From contig NZ_CP098518.1 of assembly GCF_023703795.1 (NCBI RefSeq), positions 868,001-932,000 on the forward strand: 64,000 nucleotides of DNA. The letters run 5' to 3'. The first letter of the stretch is position 1, and every line of letters begins with the position of its first letter. The notes below the pieces were generated by a model, which worked only from the letters and a program-made list of their open reading frames with translations, was not told the DNA's origin and made no database searches. The DNA is from Haloplanus sp. HW8-1. Its GTDB lineage: Archaea; Halobacteriota; Halobacteria; Halobacteriales; Haloferacaceae. The position numbers and the translations under genes are program-made. Below, one piece after another: positions 24,043-34,152 of the stretch.

Positions 24043-24633
24043 ATGGTCGCGCCGCCGTCGGTCCCGACCGACCGCTTGACCGACTGGCAGCGGGCGAGCG
24101 ACGCCACGGAGACGCCGTTTTCGGCCGCCGGACTCACGGTCACCGCGCGTATCCTCCTGTTCGAGGACGACCGGCTCCGCGAGGAGGTCCGCGACCGGTC
24201 GGGTCTCGACCGAAGTTGGCGGTTCTTCCTCGCCGCCCGCCTGGAACTCGCCCCGGCGCCGCCGGTGACGGGCGCGCTCCGCAGACTGGTCGCCGCCCGT
24301 GCAAGCCGCGGGTTCGCCGACCGCCTCGGCGACCGAGGATTCAGCGCCGTCGAGCGAATCGACCGCCGGTCGCTCCGTGTCGGCGACGCCGACGCCCGTC
24401 TGTTCCGGTACGACGCCCGGTGTCGGGTCGACGGCGTGACGCTTGCGGTCGACGGCTGGCTTGCGGTGTGGGCGCCCGACCGGGCGTTCAGACTGGCCGG
24501 CGGCGCCTACCCCAGGTCGATCGTCGACACGGCACCGTCCGTCGACGAGCGCGTTTCCGAGTCACTGACCGACAGCATCGACCCCGAAGGGTTCCGCGAG
24601 GAACTGTTCGTGCTGATCCGCGCGACGGGTTAA
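24043..24633 (+). CDS. Conserved haloarchaeal hypothetical protein
   Basis: The 196-residue soluble protein is rich in Arg, Ala and Asp with no membrane segment or catalytic motif that I recognise. It has a plausible alpha/beta pattern around VTLAVDGWLAVW. Its stop overlaps by four bases the stop of a convergent gene. The upstream gap holds no clear promoter box. It resembles other unassigned haloarchaeal proteins only by composition. Confidence 0.65.
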   Translation: MVAPPSVPTDRLTDWQRASDATETPFSAAGLTVTARILLFEDDRLREEVRDRSGLDRSWRFFLAARLELAPAPPVTGALRRLVAARASRGFADRLGDRGFSAVERIDRRSLRVGDADARLFRYDARCRVDGVTLAVDGWLAVWAPDRAFRLAGGAYPRSIVDTAPSVDERVSESLTDSIDPEGFREELFVLIRATG

Positions 24634-24956
24634 TCGAAGAGGGAGAGCACCACACCGCCGGGGCTGATCCGTGCGGGGTCGACGCCGAGGACACGCGAGA
24701 GGTGTCCGGGGTCGTGTCCCGGCCCCGCTCGGGCGACGCTGTGGCCCCGAACCCTGACGTCGAGGGTCACGTCCGCCCGAGACAACCCATCGAAGACGGG
24801 GACTCGAGAGGCGCCGCTGGCGAGTGCCCGCACCGCCCGGAGCGAAGGTGCCCGGACGACCACGAGGTCACCGTACCCGCGGATCGACACCGTCGTCTCG
24901 CCGACGTCGAGGGTCAGATCCGCGTACACGTCGAGCGGCCGCTCCGCGTCGGTCAC
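24630..24956 (-). CDS. Conserved haloarchaeal hypothetical protein
   Basis: I start this at GTG 24956, giving 108 residues, because that codon overlaps the stop of the preceding gene as GTGA. The sequence alternates strand-like segments (VDVGETTVSIRGYGDLVVV style) with an Arg/Ala helix. It forms a two-gene operon with the next entry. No function can be assigned. Confidence 0.6.
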   Translation of the reverse strand: MTDAERPLDVYADLTLDVGETTVSIRGYGDLVVVRAPSLRAVRALASGASRVPVFDGLSRADVTLDVRVRGHSVARAGPGHDPGHLSRVLGVDPARISPGGVVLSLFD

Positions 24957-25174
24957 TCGCGGTCGGTCTCGCGGGTCCGGACGCGCACGGTACCGTCGAG
25001 CCGCCACTGAGCGTGGTCCGCGTCCGGGCCCATCCGGTCCGGGACACGCACTTCCAGGTCGTCGAACTCGTAGGTGATCTCGGCGCCACGGCCGGTGAGT
25101 CGCTCGTAGAGCCCCACCGCCAGCTCGGGCCAGGTTCGCACGTCGTCTATCTCGGCGCCGCGCTCCCGACTCAT
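24953..25174 (-). CDS. Conserved haloarchaeal small protein
   Basis: ATG 25174 gives 73 residues; an ATG seven codons upstream is an alternative. A helix (TWPELAVGLYERLTG) precedes strand-rich sequence (EITYEFDDLEVRVP). It is cotranscribed with the downstream 108-residue protein, with overlapping codons. No known motif is visible. Confidence 0.6.
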   Translation of the reverse strand: MSRERGAEIDDVRTWPELAVGLYERLTGRGAEITYEFDDLEVRVPDRMGPDADHAQWRLDGTVRVRTRETDRE

Positions 25175-25243
25175 GGACGTCGGTTCGGCGGCCACGTACT
25201 TATACGGTCGGCCACGCTCCCGTCGACTGGGTCCGGATCGCGC

Positions 25244-25972
25244 TCACAGCAGGCGCGCGACGGTGAGGTAACCGGTGTGACCCACGCCACGGGTGTCGGG
25301 CCGCGATCCTCGGTCGTCGAACTGCATCCGGCGCTGGATCGTCTCGTGGGTCGTCACGTCGGTCAGCCCGACCGCCTCGGCGGCGTCGACGGCGTCGCGC
25401 GTCCCCTCGACGAACGGCGAGTAGACGACGACGAAGCCGCCGCTGACGAGAAGATCCGGCACCCGGCGAACGACCGTGGGTGCGTCGGCCGTATCGAGGG
25501 TGAGGAGATCGAACGCCGCCTCGTCGGCGAGGTCGCCGAGTTCCGTGGTCACGTCGCCGGTCCGCACGTCGACGCGGTCCTCGACGCCGGCGAGGCGCAT
25601 GTTTTCGCGCGCCACCTCGGCGAATTCGGCGTCCTGCTCGTAGGTCCGCACCGACGCGCCGACTCGGCCGAGGTACGCCGCCAGGACGCCCGTTCCGGTC
25701 CCCGCATCGAGGACGCGGTCGTCGGCCGCGGCGCCCGTCATGCCGATCACGAGTCCGACGTCCCGAGGCATCATCGGCGCACCCGTCCGCTCGAAGTGGT
25801 CGAACAAGTCGGGGCCGCGGGGCTCCCGGACGACGAACTCCTCGCCGAGGTGTGTCTCCAACCGCTGGCCGGGTTCGACGTCCTCGGGGACGGTCAGGAC
25901 GCCGAGGTCGGTCTGGAGTTCCTCGCCGGGCGCCCGGAGGTACTCCCGGTCGCCGCGGACCAGGAGGATCAC
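25244..25972 (-). CDS. tRNA (adenine-N1)-methyltransferase, TrmI family
   Basis: The 242-residue protein has an N-terminal TrmI-like small domain and a Rossmann methylase fold. It shows [14 protein letters not shown] (motif I, about 88-101), DVRTGDVT and [11 protein letters not shown] (motif IV). The sequence [16 protein letters not shown] fits the TrmI/PimT family, which makes m1A at positions 57/58 of tRNA. It starts with GTG overlapping the end of the NAC gene, an arrangement I recall from other haloarchaea. Confidence 0.85.
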   Translation of the reverse strand: MILLVRGDREYLRAPGEELQTDLGVLTVPEDVEPGQRLETHLGEEFVVREPRGPDLFDHFERTGAPMMPRDVGLVIGMTGAAADDRVLDAGTGTGVLAAYLGRVGASVRTYEQDAEFAEVARENMRLAGVEDRVDVRTGDVTTELGDLADEAAFDLLTLDTADAPTVVRRVPDLLVSGGFVVVYSPFVEGTRDAVDAAEAVGLTDVTTHETIQRRMQFDDRGSRPDTRGVGHTGYLTVARLL

Positions 25973-26367
25973 TCCAGTCGGGCGATGGCCGCCGCCAGGT
26001 CGCCGTCGGCGGCTTCGAGGGCGTCACGGGCCTCGCTTTTGCCGACGCCGGCACGGGTCGCCACGAGTTCCACGTCGTCCTCGGGGATTTCGCTCTCGTC
26101 GGTCGGCGCCCCGTCGTCGGTCTCCTCGCCACCGGCCTCGACGGCGCCGGCCGCGCCGCTCGGGTCGCGACTCTCCGGTTCGCCGACGACCTGATACGTC
26201 TCCTGGCCCTGTGCGTCCATGCGCGTCACCTGCGCGTCAGGGAAGACGAGTTCCTCGTCGGCCGTCCGAATGACGACCTCTTCGGCATCGAGTTCCGTCA
26301 CGTCGATGCCCATCTGTTTCATCATCTGTTTCATCTTTCGCGGGTTCATACCGCCGCCACCGAACAT
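25969..26367 (-). CDS. nac: Nascent polypeptide-associated complex protein (archaeal NAC)
   Basis: From ATG 26367 the product has 132 residues. It starts with [20 protein letters not shown], the archaeal NAC opening, then the NAC beta-barrel ([18 protein letters not shown]). A Gly/Glu linker follows, and then a C-terminal UBA domain ([20 protein letters not shown]). It binds ribosomes and emerging chains as a homodimer. It overlaps the tRNA methyltransferase gene downstream. Confidence 0.92.
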   Translation of the reverse strand: MFGGGGMNPRKMKQMMKQMGIDVTELDAEEVVIRTADEELVFPDAQVTRMDAQGQETYQVVGEPESRDPSGAAGAVEAGGEETDDGAPTDESEIPEDDVELVATRAGVGKSEARDALEAADGDLAAAIARLE

Positions 26368-26419
26368 ACCTCGTGAGAGAGGGTGTGGCGGCAAAAGCAT
26401 GGCGAAGGGGCGTCGGCCC

Positions 26420-26941
26420 TCAGTTCAACGCCCAGAAGCGATAGTTCAGATAGGCGGCGAAACTCACCCACGCGAGATACGGGAGGAGGAGGAGCGCCGC
26501 GCGTCGATCCACTCGATCGAAGGTCCCGATGGTGACGACGATGGACGCCCAGAGGAGGGCGATGACGGCGAGGCCGAGCGTGACGGACTGGAGGCCGAAG
26601 AACGCGGCCGACCAGCCGACGTTGCAGACGAAGTGGACGGCGAACACCGCGATGGCGATCCGTGCACGGCGACCGGTCGGCGGTGGATCGTCGACTCGGC
26701 ACCAGACCAGCCACACGGCGACGCCCATGAGCGCGAACAGCGCCGTCCACACCGGCCCGAACACCCAGTTCGGCGGGGCGAACGCCGGCCGAGCGAGCGT
26801 CCCGTACCACGCCGAGAGTCCGCGAAGGGTGAAGACGGCGCCCGAGGCGCCGGCGAGTTCGACCACGAGGACGGCGAGGACTAGTGCGCCGAGTGGGTGG
26901 TCATCGGGGAGTCGCCGAACCGTGGACCGGAGCGAGACCAT
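26420..26941 (-). CDS. tspO: TspO/MBR family membrane protein
   Basis: ATG 26941 gives 173 residues with five hydrophobic segments. The family pattern is clear: [22 protein letters not shown]-rich loops ([13 protein letters not shown]) and a final [20 protein letters not shown]. TspO proteins bind tetrapyrroles and are found in haloarchaea. The neighbour upstream is separate on the same strand. Confidence 0.88.
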   Translation of the reverse strand: MVSLRSTVRRLPDDHPLGALVLAVLVVELAGASGAVFTLRGLSAWYGTLARPAFAPPNWVFGPVWTALFALMGVAVWLVWCRVDDPPPTGRRARIAIAVFAVHFVCNVGWSAAFFGLQSVTLGLAVIALLWASIVVTIGTFDRVDRRAALLLLPYLAWVSFAAYLNYRFWALN

Positions 26942-26984
26942 TCGCGTTGGTACGATCGGGCGACGGAAAGCCGTATCGCCGCCC

Positions 26985-27755
26985 TTAGACGTGCGGTTTC
27001 GGCATGAGGTCTTCGAACGCCTGCGCGTCGATCCAGTCACAGAGCTGACAGAGCTGGTCGGTCGCCGCCTCGAACATCTCGGCACCCTTCTCGGCGGTGG
27101 CGTCGGTCTGGTCGCCGAGAACGCCGTTGCCGGTGTTGTCGGCGGCGTCGTAGAAGGTCCGGGCGCCGTGTTTGATCGTCTCCGCGGCCTCGACGTCGGG
27201 GACGCCGCCGTCGCGGGCGTCCGCCAGCCGATCCTCGCGGACCAACTCGGGGCGGAGATGCTGGATCATCGCCGTCTCCTTCGGCCCGCCGTGGGGGCCG
27301 TTCTGCTCGAACAGGTCGTCGACCAGATCCGGAATGCTGTCGTTCCACATCCACTCGACCGCGTACAGTTCCTCGTCGTCGCGGAGTCGACGCCCCACCT
27401 CGCGCAGGTGGTCGACGTTGCCGCCGTGAGCGTTGACGTAGATCACGCGATCGATGCCGTGGTAGGCGAGGTTTCGGGTGAACGACTCGACGTAGTCCCG
27501 AAACTGGGGGGCATCGACCCACATCGTCCCGTTGAACTGGCGGTGGTGAGGACTGACGCCGACGTTGATCGTGGGCGTACAGAGGTAACCGGTGCGCTCG
27601 GCGGCTTCGCGGGCGTACGCCTCCGCGATCAGGTGATCGGTCGCCAGCGGGAGGTGTGGGCCGTGCTGTTCGGTCGAGCCCAACGGGACGAGCGCCAGCG
27701 ACTCGTCCGTGAAGTAGTCACCCAGTGCCGGCCAAGTCTCGTCTGCGATGTACAT
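26985..27755 (-). CDS. Creatininase-family amidohydrolase (possibly ArfB-like)
   Basis: The 256-residue enzyme has the creatininase metal site: LGSTEQHGPHLPLATD (25-40), then NAHGGN (about 109-114) and a downstream GPKETAMI glutamate region. In archaea this family includes the formamide hydrolase ArfB of flavin/F420 biosynthesis, which is a reasonable but unproven guess. Creatinine breakdown is less likely in this context. It stands alone between tspO and the transducer gene. Confidence 0.78.
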   Translation of the reverse strand: MYIADETWPALGDYFTDESLALVPLGSTEQHGPHLPLATDHLIAEAYAREAAERTGYLCTPTINVGVSPHHRQFNGTMWVDAPQFRDYVESFTRNLAYHGIDRVIYVNAHGGNVDHLREVGRRLRDDEELYAVEWMWNDSIPDLVDDLFEQNGPHGGPKETAMIQHLRPELVREDRLADARDGGVPDVEAAETIKHGARTFYDAADNTGNGVLGDQTDATAEKGAEMFEAATDQLCQLCDWIDAQAFEDLMPKPHV

Positions 27756-27803
27756 TCGTCCGCGGTTCGGAGCCCAACCCCCTTCAATCGTGTCACTCGA
27801 CGG

Positions 27804-30185
27804 CTATCGATCGGGGCCGCCGTCGGCGGCGGTCGGACGGTCGTCCGTCACCCCGGCCGGTTCCCCGGCGCTGGTGGTCGTCTCGACGTCGAACTCGCTC
27901 AGCAGGTCGCGGAGTGACTCGGCCTGCTCCGAGAGCGACCGCGCGCTCTCGGAGACGTCCGCGAGCGTCGACGTCTGCTCCTCGGCGGCGGCGGAGACGT
28001 TCGCCGCCTCGGCGCTCGACCGGTCGGCCAGTTCGGCCACCTCGTCGAGCATCGAGACGACGTCCTCGGTCGACTCGGCCTGATCGTTCGTCGCCGCGCT
28101 GATCTCGCGGACGCCGGTGTTGAGTTCGTCGACCTGTCGGGCGACGTCGTCGAGCGACGTGAGCGCGTCGTCGATGGTTTCGCTCCCGTCGACGACGCGC
28201 TCCCGCATCCGGTCCATATCGTCGACGGTGCCGTCGGCGGTGTCCTGTACGTCGGCGATACGGCGGTCGATCCGCTCGGTGGCGTCGGATGCCTCTCCGG
28301 CGAGGACCTTGATCTCGTCGGCGACGACGGCGAAGCCGTCGCCGTCACCGTCGGCGTGGGCGGCTTCGATCGAGGCGTTGAGCGCCAGCATGTTCGTCTG
28401 TTCGGCGATATCGGCGATCATGTCCACGATGTCGCCGATCTCGGCGACCTCTTCCGCGAGAGCCGTCACCTCCGTCGCCGTCTCCTGTGCCCGGGTTTCG
28501 ATCCGTTCGAGTTCGTCGACGGCGTCCATGGCCGCGTCGCTGCCAGCCTCGCTGGTTTCGGCCGCCCGTTCGGCGGTCGCCGCCACCTCGTCGGCCGACG
28601 ACGCGACCTCCTCGATGGCTCCCGAGAGGCTCTGCATCTCGCCCGAGACGGTCGTCAACCGCTCGTCCTGCCGTTCGGCACCGGCCGAGATCTCTTGGAT
28701 GGATTCGCTCACGTCCGCGCTCGCGCTCTCGACTTCCTCGGCGCTCGTGGTCACCTGCTGGCTGGCCACGGCCACCTCGTCGGCGAACTCGCGAATCCGT
28801 CCCAGCGTCGTCTCGATCTCCGTCATCATGTCGTTAAACGAGTCGGCGATACCGTTCATGACCTCGCTCCGACCGTCGGCGTCCATCCGCTGGGTCAGGT
28901 CGCCGGCCGCGGCGCGGGACATCGTCTTGCCGAACGAGTCCGCCTGCTCCTCCAGGGCGGTGTTCAAATCCTCGACATCGCGGCGTGCCCGTTCGGCCTC
29001 CTTCTGTGCACGTTCGACGTCCTCGCTCATCCGAGCGATCGTCTCGCCGAACGTCCCCGGCACGTCCTCGTCGAGGACCTCGGCGTCGAACCGCTGGTCT
29101 GCGACGGCGTCGGCCTGGGCCGCGACCGTCGAGAGGTACGCCTTCATGTCGACGAACGCGTCGACCAGTTGGCCAATTTCGTCGTCGCGATCCGTCGACT
29201 CGATCTCGGTGTCGAGGTCACCGCGGGTGATCGCCTCGGCGTCGCGGGTCAGGCGATCCAGCGCGTTCACGGTGTTTCGGCCGAGCGTCGCCCCGATCAG
29301 TAGGAAGCCGGCGAGCGAGATACCGACGAGGACGGTGAAATCGCGGGTGACGACGCCAGCGAGCGCGTACATTTCCGAGCGCGGTGCGTGCGTGACGACG
29401 ACCCAGTTGGCACCCTCGACCGGGACCGGCGCGTAACCGACGACCATGTTCGTGTCGTCCATATCCATCGTACCGGTCTTACCTTCCCGAGCCATCTGGA
29501 CGTGACCCATGCCGTGACCGTACTCTTGCAGCACTACCTCGTCGTCCTCCGCCAGTGAGACGGCGCCCTCGCCGTCGACGACTTGCGTGAAGCCGCTCTC
29601 CGTCGGCGTCCGGAACTCGGCGGCTCGCTCGTTGGCGTCGACGGTCACCATGATCGCCTTTTCGGTCCCCGCGACCCGACTGACGAACGCGATGAGCGTG
29701 ACGTTGCCCTGTCGATAGGCTCTGGAGACGGCAACCGACGTGGAGTCACGGTGGTAGGAATCCTCGAGGGAGCCACGCGCCCACTGCATGTCCCCGACGC
29801 TAGCTCCGATCCGGTCGTTGTCGGTGCTCTCGACGATGGTGTTCGAGTTGAGGTTGACGTAGTGGATCGACTGGGTCGACTCGGGCATTCGGTCGAGTTC
29901 CGAGTCGAGCGTGGCGCCGATCTGGCGGCGGTCGTCCGTTTCGATCTCTCGGAACTCGGACAGCAACCGCGTGTTCTCGCTGTTGCGGTCGACCCACTCT
30001 CCGACCGCGTTGGCTTCGAGTTCGGCGATGGTCCGGAGTTCCGCCTGCTGTTCGTGGCGGAGTTCGGCCGCGACTTGCCCCTGGAAGAAGACCCCCACGC
30101 CGGCGACGACGACCAGCACGACCGCGACAATCGCCGCGAATCGTTTCAGGTAACTGTCGGTGACGACTGACGGAACCCACGTCAT
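27804..30185 (-). CDS. Methyl-accepting chemotaxis transducer (Htr type)
   Basis: From ATG 30185 the protein has 793 residues. It has a membrane segment at about 13-37, an extracellular sensor region (about 40-290, Cache-like), a second membrane segment (TVLVGISLAGFLLIGATLG), a HAMP domain and a long coiled-coil signalling domain. The conserved tip is IAEQTNMLALNASIEAA. Glu/Gln pairs for methylation are present along the helices. It would signal to CheA/CheW. The ligand cannot be read from sequence. Confidence 0.92.
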   Translation of the reverse strand: MTWVPSVVTDSYLKRFAAIVAVVLVVVAGVGVFFQGQVAAELRHEQQAELRTIAELEANAVGEWVDRNSENTRLLSEFREIETDDRRQIGATLDSELDRMPESTQSIHYVNLNSNTIVESTDNDRIGASVGDMQWARGSLEDSYHRDSTSVAVSRAYRQGNVTLIAFVSRVAGTEKAIMVTVDANERAAEFRTPTESGFTQVVDGEGAVSLAEDDEVVLQEYGHGMGHVQMAREGKTGTMDMDDTNMVVGYAPVPVEGANWVVVTHAPRSEMYALAGVVTRDFTVLVGISLAGFLLIGATLGRNTVNALDRLTRDAEAITRGDLDTEIESTDRDDEIGQLVDAFVDMKAYLSTVAAQADAVADQRFDAEVLDEDVPGTFGETIARMSEDVERAQKEAERARRDVEDLNTALEEQADSFGKTMSRAAAGDLTQRMDADGRSEVMNGIADSFNDMMTEIETTLGRIREFADEVAVASQQVTTSAEEVESASADVSESIQEISAGAERQDERLTTVSGEMQSLSGAIEEVASSADEVAATAERAAETSEAGSDAAMDAVDELERIETRAQETATEVTALAEEVAEIGDIVDMIADIAEQTNMLALNASIEAAHADGDGDGFAVVADEIKVLAGEASDATERIDRRIADVQDTADGTVDDMDRMRERVVDGSETIDDALTSLDDVARQVDELNTGVREISAATNDQAESTEDVVSMLDEVAELADRSSAEAANVSAAAEEQTSTLADVSESARSLSEQAESLRDLLSEFDVETTTSAGEPAGVTDDRPTAADGGPDR

Positions 30186-30354
30186 CGATCCATCACCTCC
30201 GTCGATCGGATCGGCCCTGAGCACCCCGGGGCCACCGCCGATTCGGTACGTTCGCGCATATCATCTGGGGCACATTCGACCGTAAAAAACCGATGGGACA
30301 AATTATCAGCAGAGAAAATCGGAGGCGACGAGGCGGCCGGCCCGTGCTCGGACG

Positions 30355-30657
30355 TTAGTCACTGTCGAGGAGTCGGTCCCGTCGACGGCCGAACTCCTCG
30401 TCGTCGACGTCACCGGCGGCGTATCGCTCGCGGAGTGTAGCCATCGCTCCGTCGTCGTCGCGACCCTCCTCACGGGTCCATGCGTACGCCACCGCGACCA
30501 CGAGCGCGGCGAGCAGGAACGCGAGGACCAGGAGCGTGAGCCAACCGCCGAACCCGCCGACGGTTCCCGTGCTCGCACCGCCCATCGGTCCGCCACCCCA
30601 GTGTGGACCGTTGTGGGGACCGTGTGGCCCGGGCTGTACCTGTGCGAGTGCGTCCAT
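30355..30657 (-). CDS. SHOCT-domain membrane protein
   Basis: ATG 30657 gives about 100 residues; in-frame ATGs at 30681 and 30696 are alternatives. A Gly/His/Pro-rich N-terminus is followed by one membrane segment (LTLLVLAFLLAALVVAVAYAW). A C-terminal SHOCT motif (LRERYAAGDVDDEEFGRRRDRL) then follows, common in small haloarchaeal membrane proteins. The function is unknown, and it is divergent from the mutase gene. Confidence 0.75.
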   Translation of the reverse strand: MDALAQVQPGPHGPHNGPHWGGGPMGGASTGTVGGFGGWLTLLVLAFLLAALVVAVAYAWTREEGRDDDGAMATLRERYAAGDVDDEEFGRRRDRLLDSD

Positions 30658-30880
30658 TAGCGGGCGTGTCGGGATCTGCATCGGCCTTGCCACCATCCGA
30701 TAGTCGGAACCCCACTGACCTAACCGTCTCGACGATTCCCAACCGCCGGGAGCGTCGCCGCTGCGTACCGAGGGTACCGTCTCCGGTCCGTGTGCCGGGA
30801 TACTCGACACGTCGCGGTGACGAGCCCCTCGATCGACGGACAGCCAACAGTATAAGTTCGCGGCCCGCGTCGCATCGGCC

Positions 30881-32557
30881 ATGTTCGACCCCGACGACCT
30901 CGAACAGATCCGCGAGGGCAAAGCCGAGTGGGAGGCCGACGCCTACGGGCCGACCGTGGATCGGTTCGGGGAGCGAACGGACGCGTTCACCACCGACACC
31001 GGGGGCCAGGAGGTCGATCCCCTCTACACCCCCGCCGACGTCGCCGATCTGGACTACGGCGACGACCTCGGATACCCCGGCCGGGAGCCCTACACCCGCG
31101 GCGTCTACTCGACGATGTACCGCGGTCGGCTGTGGACCATGCGCCAGTACGCGGGGATGGGGACCGCCGCCGAGACGAACGAGCGGTTCAACTACCTGCT
31201 CGACGAGGGCCAGACCGGGCTGTCGATGGCCTTCGACCTGCCGACACAGATGGGCTACGACTCAGACGCCGCGATGGCCGCCGGCGAGGTGGGGAAGTCG
31301 GGCGTCGCCATCGACACGCTGCGGGACATGGAGACGGTGTTCGACGGCATCCCCCTCGACGAGGTGTCGACGAGCATGACGATCAACGCGCCGGCGGCGA
31401 TCCTGCTGGCGATGTACGTCGCCATCGGCGACCAGCAAGGGGTGGCTCGGTCCGAACTCCGCGGCACCATCCAGAATGACATCATGAAAGAGTACATCGC
31501 GCGCAACCTCTACATCTATCCGCCCGAACCCTCGATGCGCCTAATCACCGACATCTTCGAGTTCTGTGCCGAGGAGACGCCGAAGTTCAACACGATCTCC
31601 ATCTCGGGGTATCACATCCGCGAGGCCGGGTCGACGGCGGCCCAAGAGATCGCTTTTACCCTCGGCAACGGCATCGAGTACGTCGAGGCGGCCCTGGACG
31701 CCGGTCAGGACGTCGACGAGTTCGCGCCCCAACTCTCCTTTTTCTTCAACGCGCACAACAACATCTTCGAGGAGGTGGCGAAGTTCCGTGCCGCCCGTCG
31801 GATGTGGGCGGAGATCATGGAAGAGCGGTTCGGCGCCGAGAACCCGAAATCCAAGCAGTTGAAGTTCCACACCCAGACCGGTGGGTCGACCCTGACCGCC
31901 CAGCAGATCGACAACAACGTCGTCCGAGTGGCGTACCAGGCGCTCGCCGCGGTGCTCGGCGGCACCCAGAGCCTGCACACCAACGGGAAAGACGAGGCGC
32001 TGTCGCTCCCGACCGAGAAGAGCGTCCGGACGGCGCTCCGGACCCAGCAGATCCTCGCCCACGAGTCGGGCGCCGCGGACACCATCGATCCGCTCGCGGG
32101 AAGCTACTACGTCGAGTCCCTGACCGACGACCTCGAAGCGGCGGCGTTCGACCTGTTGGACGAGATCGACGAACGCGGCGGCATGCTCGAAGCCGTGAAG
32201 TCCCAGTGGGTCCAAGGCCGGATCCAGGACGTGGCCTTCGACCGCCAACAGGAGATCGAGGAGGGGGAGCGGATCATCGTCGGCGTCAACGAGCACCGGG
32301 TCGACGAGGACCCCGAGGTCGACCTCGAAGAGGTGACCGAGGAGGACGAACGCCGACAGATCGATGGGCTGGAGTCGGTGCGGGCCGACCGCGACGACGA
32401 GGCAGTCGAGGCGACGCTCGCGACGCTCCGCGAGACGGCTCGCGGCGACGACAACCTGCTCCCGCCCATCGTCGACGCGGTGAAGGCCTACGCGACGGTC
32501 GGCGAGATCGCGAACGTCCTCCGCGAGGAGTTCGGGGAGTACCAGCCCGGCCGTTAG
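30881..32557 (+). CDS. mcmA1: Methylmalonyl-CoA mutase, large (catalytic) subunit
   Basis: The 558-residue protein has the family signatures YPFTRG-like [45 protein letters not shown] and [15 protein letters not shown]. The B12-binding domain is absent, as expected for archaeal mutases with a separate small subunit, which must be encoded elsewhere. It interconverts succinyl-CoA and (R)-methylmalonyl-CoA. A TATA box (AGTATAAG, about 25-32 nt upstream) supports ATG 30881. The matching epimerase gene is at 34153. Confidence 0.95.
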   Translation: MFDPDDLEQIREGKAEWEADAYGPTVDRFGERTDAFTTDTGGQEVDPLYTPADVADLDYGDDLGYPGREPYTRGVYSTMYRGRLWTMRQYAGMGTAAETNERFNYLLDEGQTGLSMAFDLPTQMGYDSDAAMAAGEVGKSGVAIDTLRDMETVFDGIPLDEVSTSMTINAPAAILLAMYVAIGDQQGVARSELRGTIQNDIMKEYIARNLYIYPPEPSMRLITDIFEFCAEETPKFNTISISGYHIREAGSTAAQEIAFTLGNGIEYVEAALDAGQDVDEFAPQLSFFFNAHNNIFEEVAKFRAARRMWAEIMEERFGAENPKSKQLKFHTQTGGSTLTAQQIDNNVVRVAYQALAAVLGGTQSLHTNGKDEALSLPTEKSVRTALRTQQILAHESGAADTIDPLAGSYYVESLTDDLEAAAFDLLDEIDERGGMLEAVKSQWVQGRIQDVAFDRQQEIEEGERIIVGVNEHRVDEDPEVDLEEVTEEDERRQIDGLESVRADRDDEAVEATLATLRETARGDDNLLPPIVDAVKAYATVGEIANVLREEFGEYQPGR

Positions 32558-32706
32558 GGCGTGACGACCCGACCTTCCACCCAATCGACGTACTCGTCGA
32601 TCACCGCGCTCTTTCGGTGATCGACCATCAGGTGGATCCGGAGTTCGGTGCGGTCGTCGACCGCTCTGGCACACAGCGGGCATCCCCTCCGCCGCTCTTC
32701 TATCAT
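32554..32706 (-). CDS. Small C2H2 zinc-finger protein, 50 residues
   Basis: This 50-residue frame starts at ATG 32706 and ends at TAA 32556-32554, overlapping the last bases of the mutase gene. It contains C-x2-C-x12-H-x4-H (CPLC at 9-12, His25, His30), a classical C2H2 finger, with halophilic composition. Such micro-proteins are common in haloarchaea. The frame is convergent with the mutase gene and divergent from the Usp gene. Confidence 0.7.
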   Translation of the reverse strand: MIEERRRGCPLCARAVDDRTELRIHLMVDHRKSAVIDEYVDWVEGRVVTP

Positions 32707-32820
32707 GGTCTTTCATTATGGCTGACTCGCCGTCTCTTATAGATTGCGGTGGCGTCGGAACGGTGAGAGCGACGGTGCGGGTTTATGCCTGAATAGTTAA
32801 AATTCCAACACGTGAATCCG

Positions 32821-33648
32821 ATGTACGACACGATACTCGTGCCGACCGACGGGAGCGACGTGACGGACGTCGCAGCCACGCAGGCGGTCGTCCTCGCCGA
32901 GCGATTCGGCGCGGACGTCCACACGCTGTACGTCCGCGAGGAGGAGGACGACGTGGCGGGCGAGAACGCAACGACGGCCGTCGCGGAGCGGGTGCGTGCC
33001 GCCGGCCTCGACGCGACGACGGCCGTTCTCGACGCCGAGGAGGCGGTCCACCGTGCCATCCTCGGATACGCCGCCGACCACGACGCCGACTGCATCGCGA
33101 TGGGCACCCACGGCCGAACCGGCCTCGGGCAGCATCTCCTCGGGAGTGTCGCGGAGCGGACGCTCCGCAAGTCACCCGTCCCGGTGGTGACCGTCCGCGA
33201 GGAGACGGTCGTCGACGACTTCGACGCCGTCCTCGTGCCGACCGACGGGAGCGACTGCGCGGAGACGGCGGCGGCCCACGCGGTCGAACTCGCCGCGGCG
33301 ACGGGCGCGACACTCCACGTGGTCCACGTCGTCGACCGCGGCGTCCTCCCGTCCGACGGGTCGGGTACGTTGTTGGAGGCCCTCGAACGGGTCGGCCAGC
33401 GTGCGCTGGAGTCGGTCATCGACCGCGCCGACGCCGCGGGCGTCTCGAGCGTTCAGGCGTCGATCCTGAGCGGGTCGCCCTACCGCGCTATCGTCGCCTA
33501 CGCCGAGGACGAGGGGATCGATCTGATCGCGATGGGGACCCACGGTCGGACCGGTTTCGACCGCTACCTCCTCGGGAGCGTCACCGAACGGGTCGTCCGC
33601 CTCAGCGACCGGCCGGTACTCTCCATCGGCGACCACGAGCGGATCTGA
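32821..33648 (+). CDS. Universal stress protein, two tandem UspA domains
   Basis: ATG 32821 gives 275 residues; a GTG three codons upstream is possible, but the AT-rich box AGTTAAAA at about 20-27 nt favours the ATG. Two Usp domains (about 1-135 and 136-275) each start with LVPTDGSD and end with the ATP-binding pattern GTHGRTG...LLGS..ER. Internal duplication is therefore evident. It is a probable nucleotide-binding stress protein. Confidence 0.9.
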   Translation: MYDTILVPTDGSDVTDVAATQAVVLAERFGADVHTLYVREEEDDVAGENATTAVAERVRAAGLDATTAVLDAEEAVHRAILGYAADHDADCIAMGTHGRTGLGQHLLGSVAERTLRKSPVPVVTVREETVVDDFDAVLVPTDGSDCAETAAAHAVELAAATGATLHVVHVVDRGVLPSDGSGTLLEALERVGQRALESVIDRADAAGVSSVQASILSGSPYRAIVAYAEDEGIDLIAMGTHGRTGFDRYLLGSVTERVVRLSDRPVLSIGDHERI

Positions 33649-33803
33649 CCGTTTCCGGCGGGTGGGAAACTCCTCCGCGACACACTCGCGTGGAACGCCG
33701 AGGTGGAGTGCCTCGACCGTCGGCCCGCACGCGCACTCTGCCCGGTCGTCCCGGAGCGTCACAGGTGAACAACGTTTTGTTACCTCCGGCCGTTCTTCGG
33801 GTG

Positions 33804-34109
33804 ATGAGCGAGAGCGAACCGCCGGCTGACGAACTCGACCGGGACACGATCACGGGCAACGGGATCGCCAACTGGCTGAACGCGAACGGTCCCGAGTGGG
33901 TCCTGTGGATCGAACCGCTGGACGGGGATCCGGAGTACCTCGGCTTCGTCGACGGACGGTTCAAAGTCGCGAAGGACGACGAGATCATCCCCGTCGCGCT
34001 CCACTACATCTCGGACCTCGCGGACCGCGCTCGACGGGTCGAGCACCGCTCCTTGGCGGAGTCGCCGTTCACGGTCGACGACGAGGACGACGACGGCGAG
34101 GACGGCTGA
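33804..34109 (+). CDS. Conserved haloarchaeal hypothetical protein
   Basis: ATG 33804 gives 101 residues. The middle part (EWVLWIEPLDGDPEYLGFVDG) looks like a small beta fold and the C-terminus is acidic. No membrane segment or known motif is present. It precedes the epimerase gene by 43 bp on the same strand but has no clear functional tie to it. Confidence 0.65.
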   Translation: MSESEPPADELDRDTITGNGIANWLNANGPEWVLWIEPLDGDPEYLGFVDGRFKVAKDDEIIPVALHYISDLADRARRVEHRSLAESPFTVDDEDDDGEDG

Positions 34110-34152
34110 CCGGCCACGCAGGGTATTTGTCCGCGCGCCCGGGAGTAGACGT

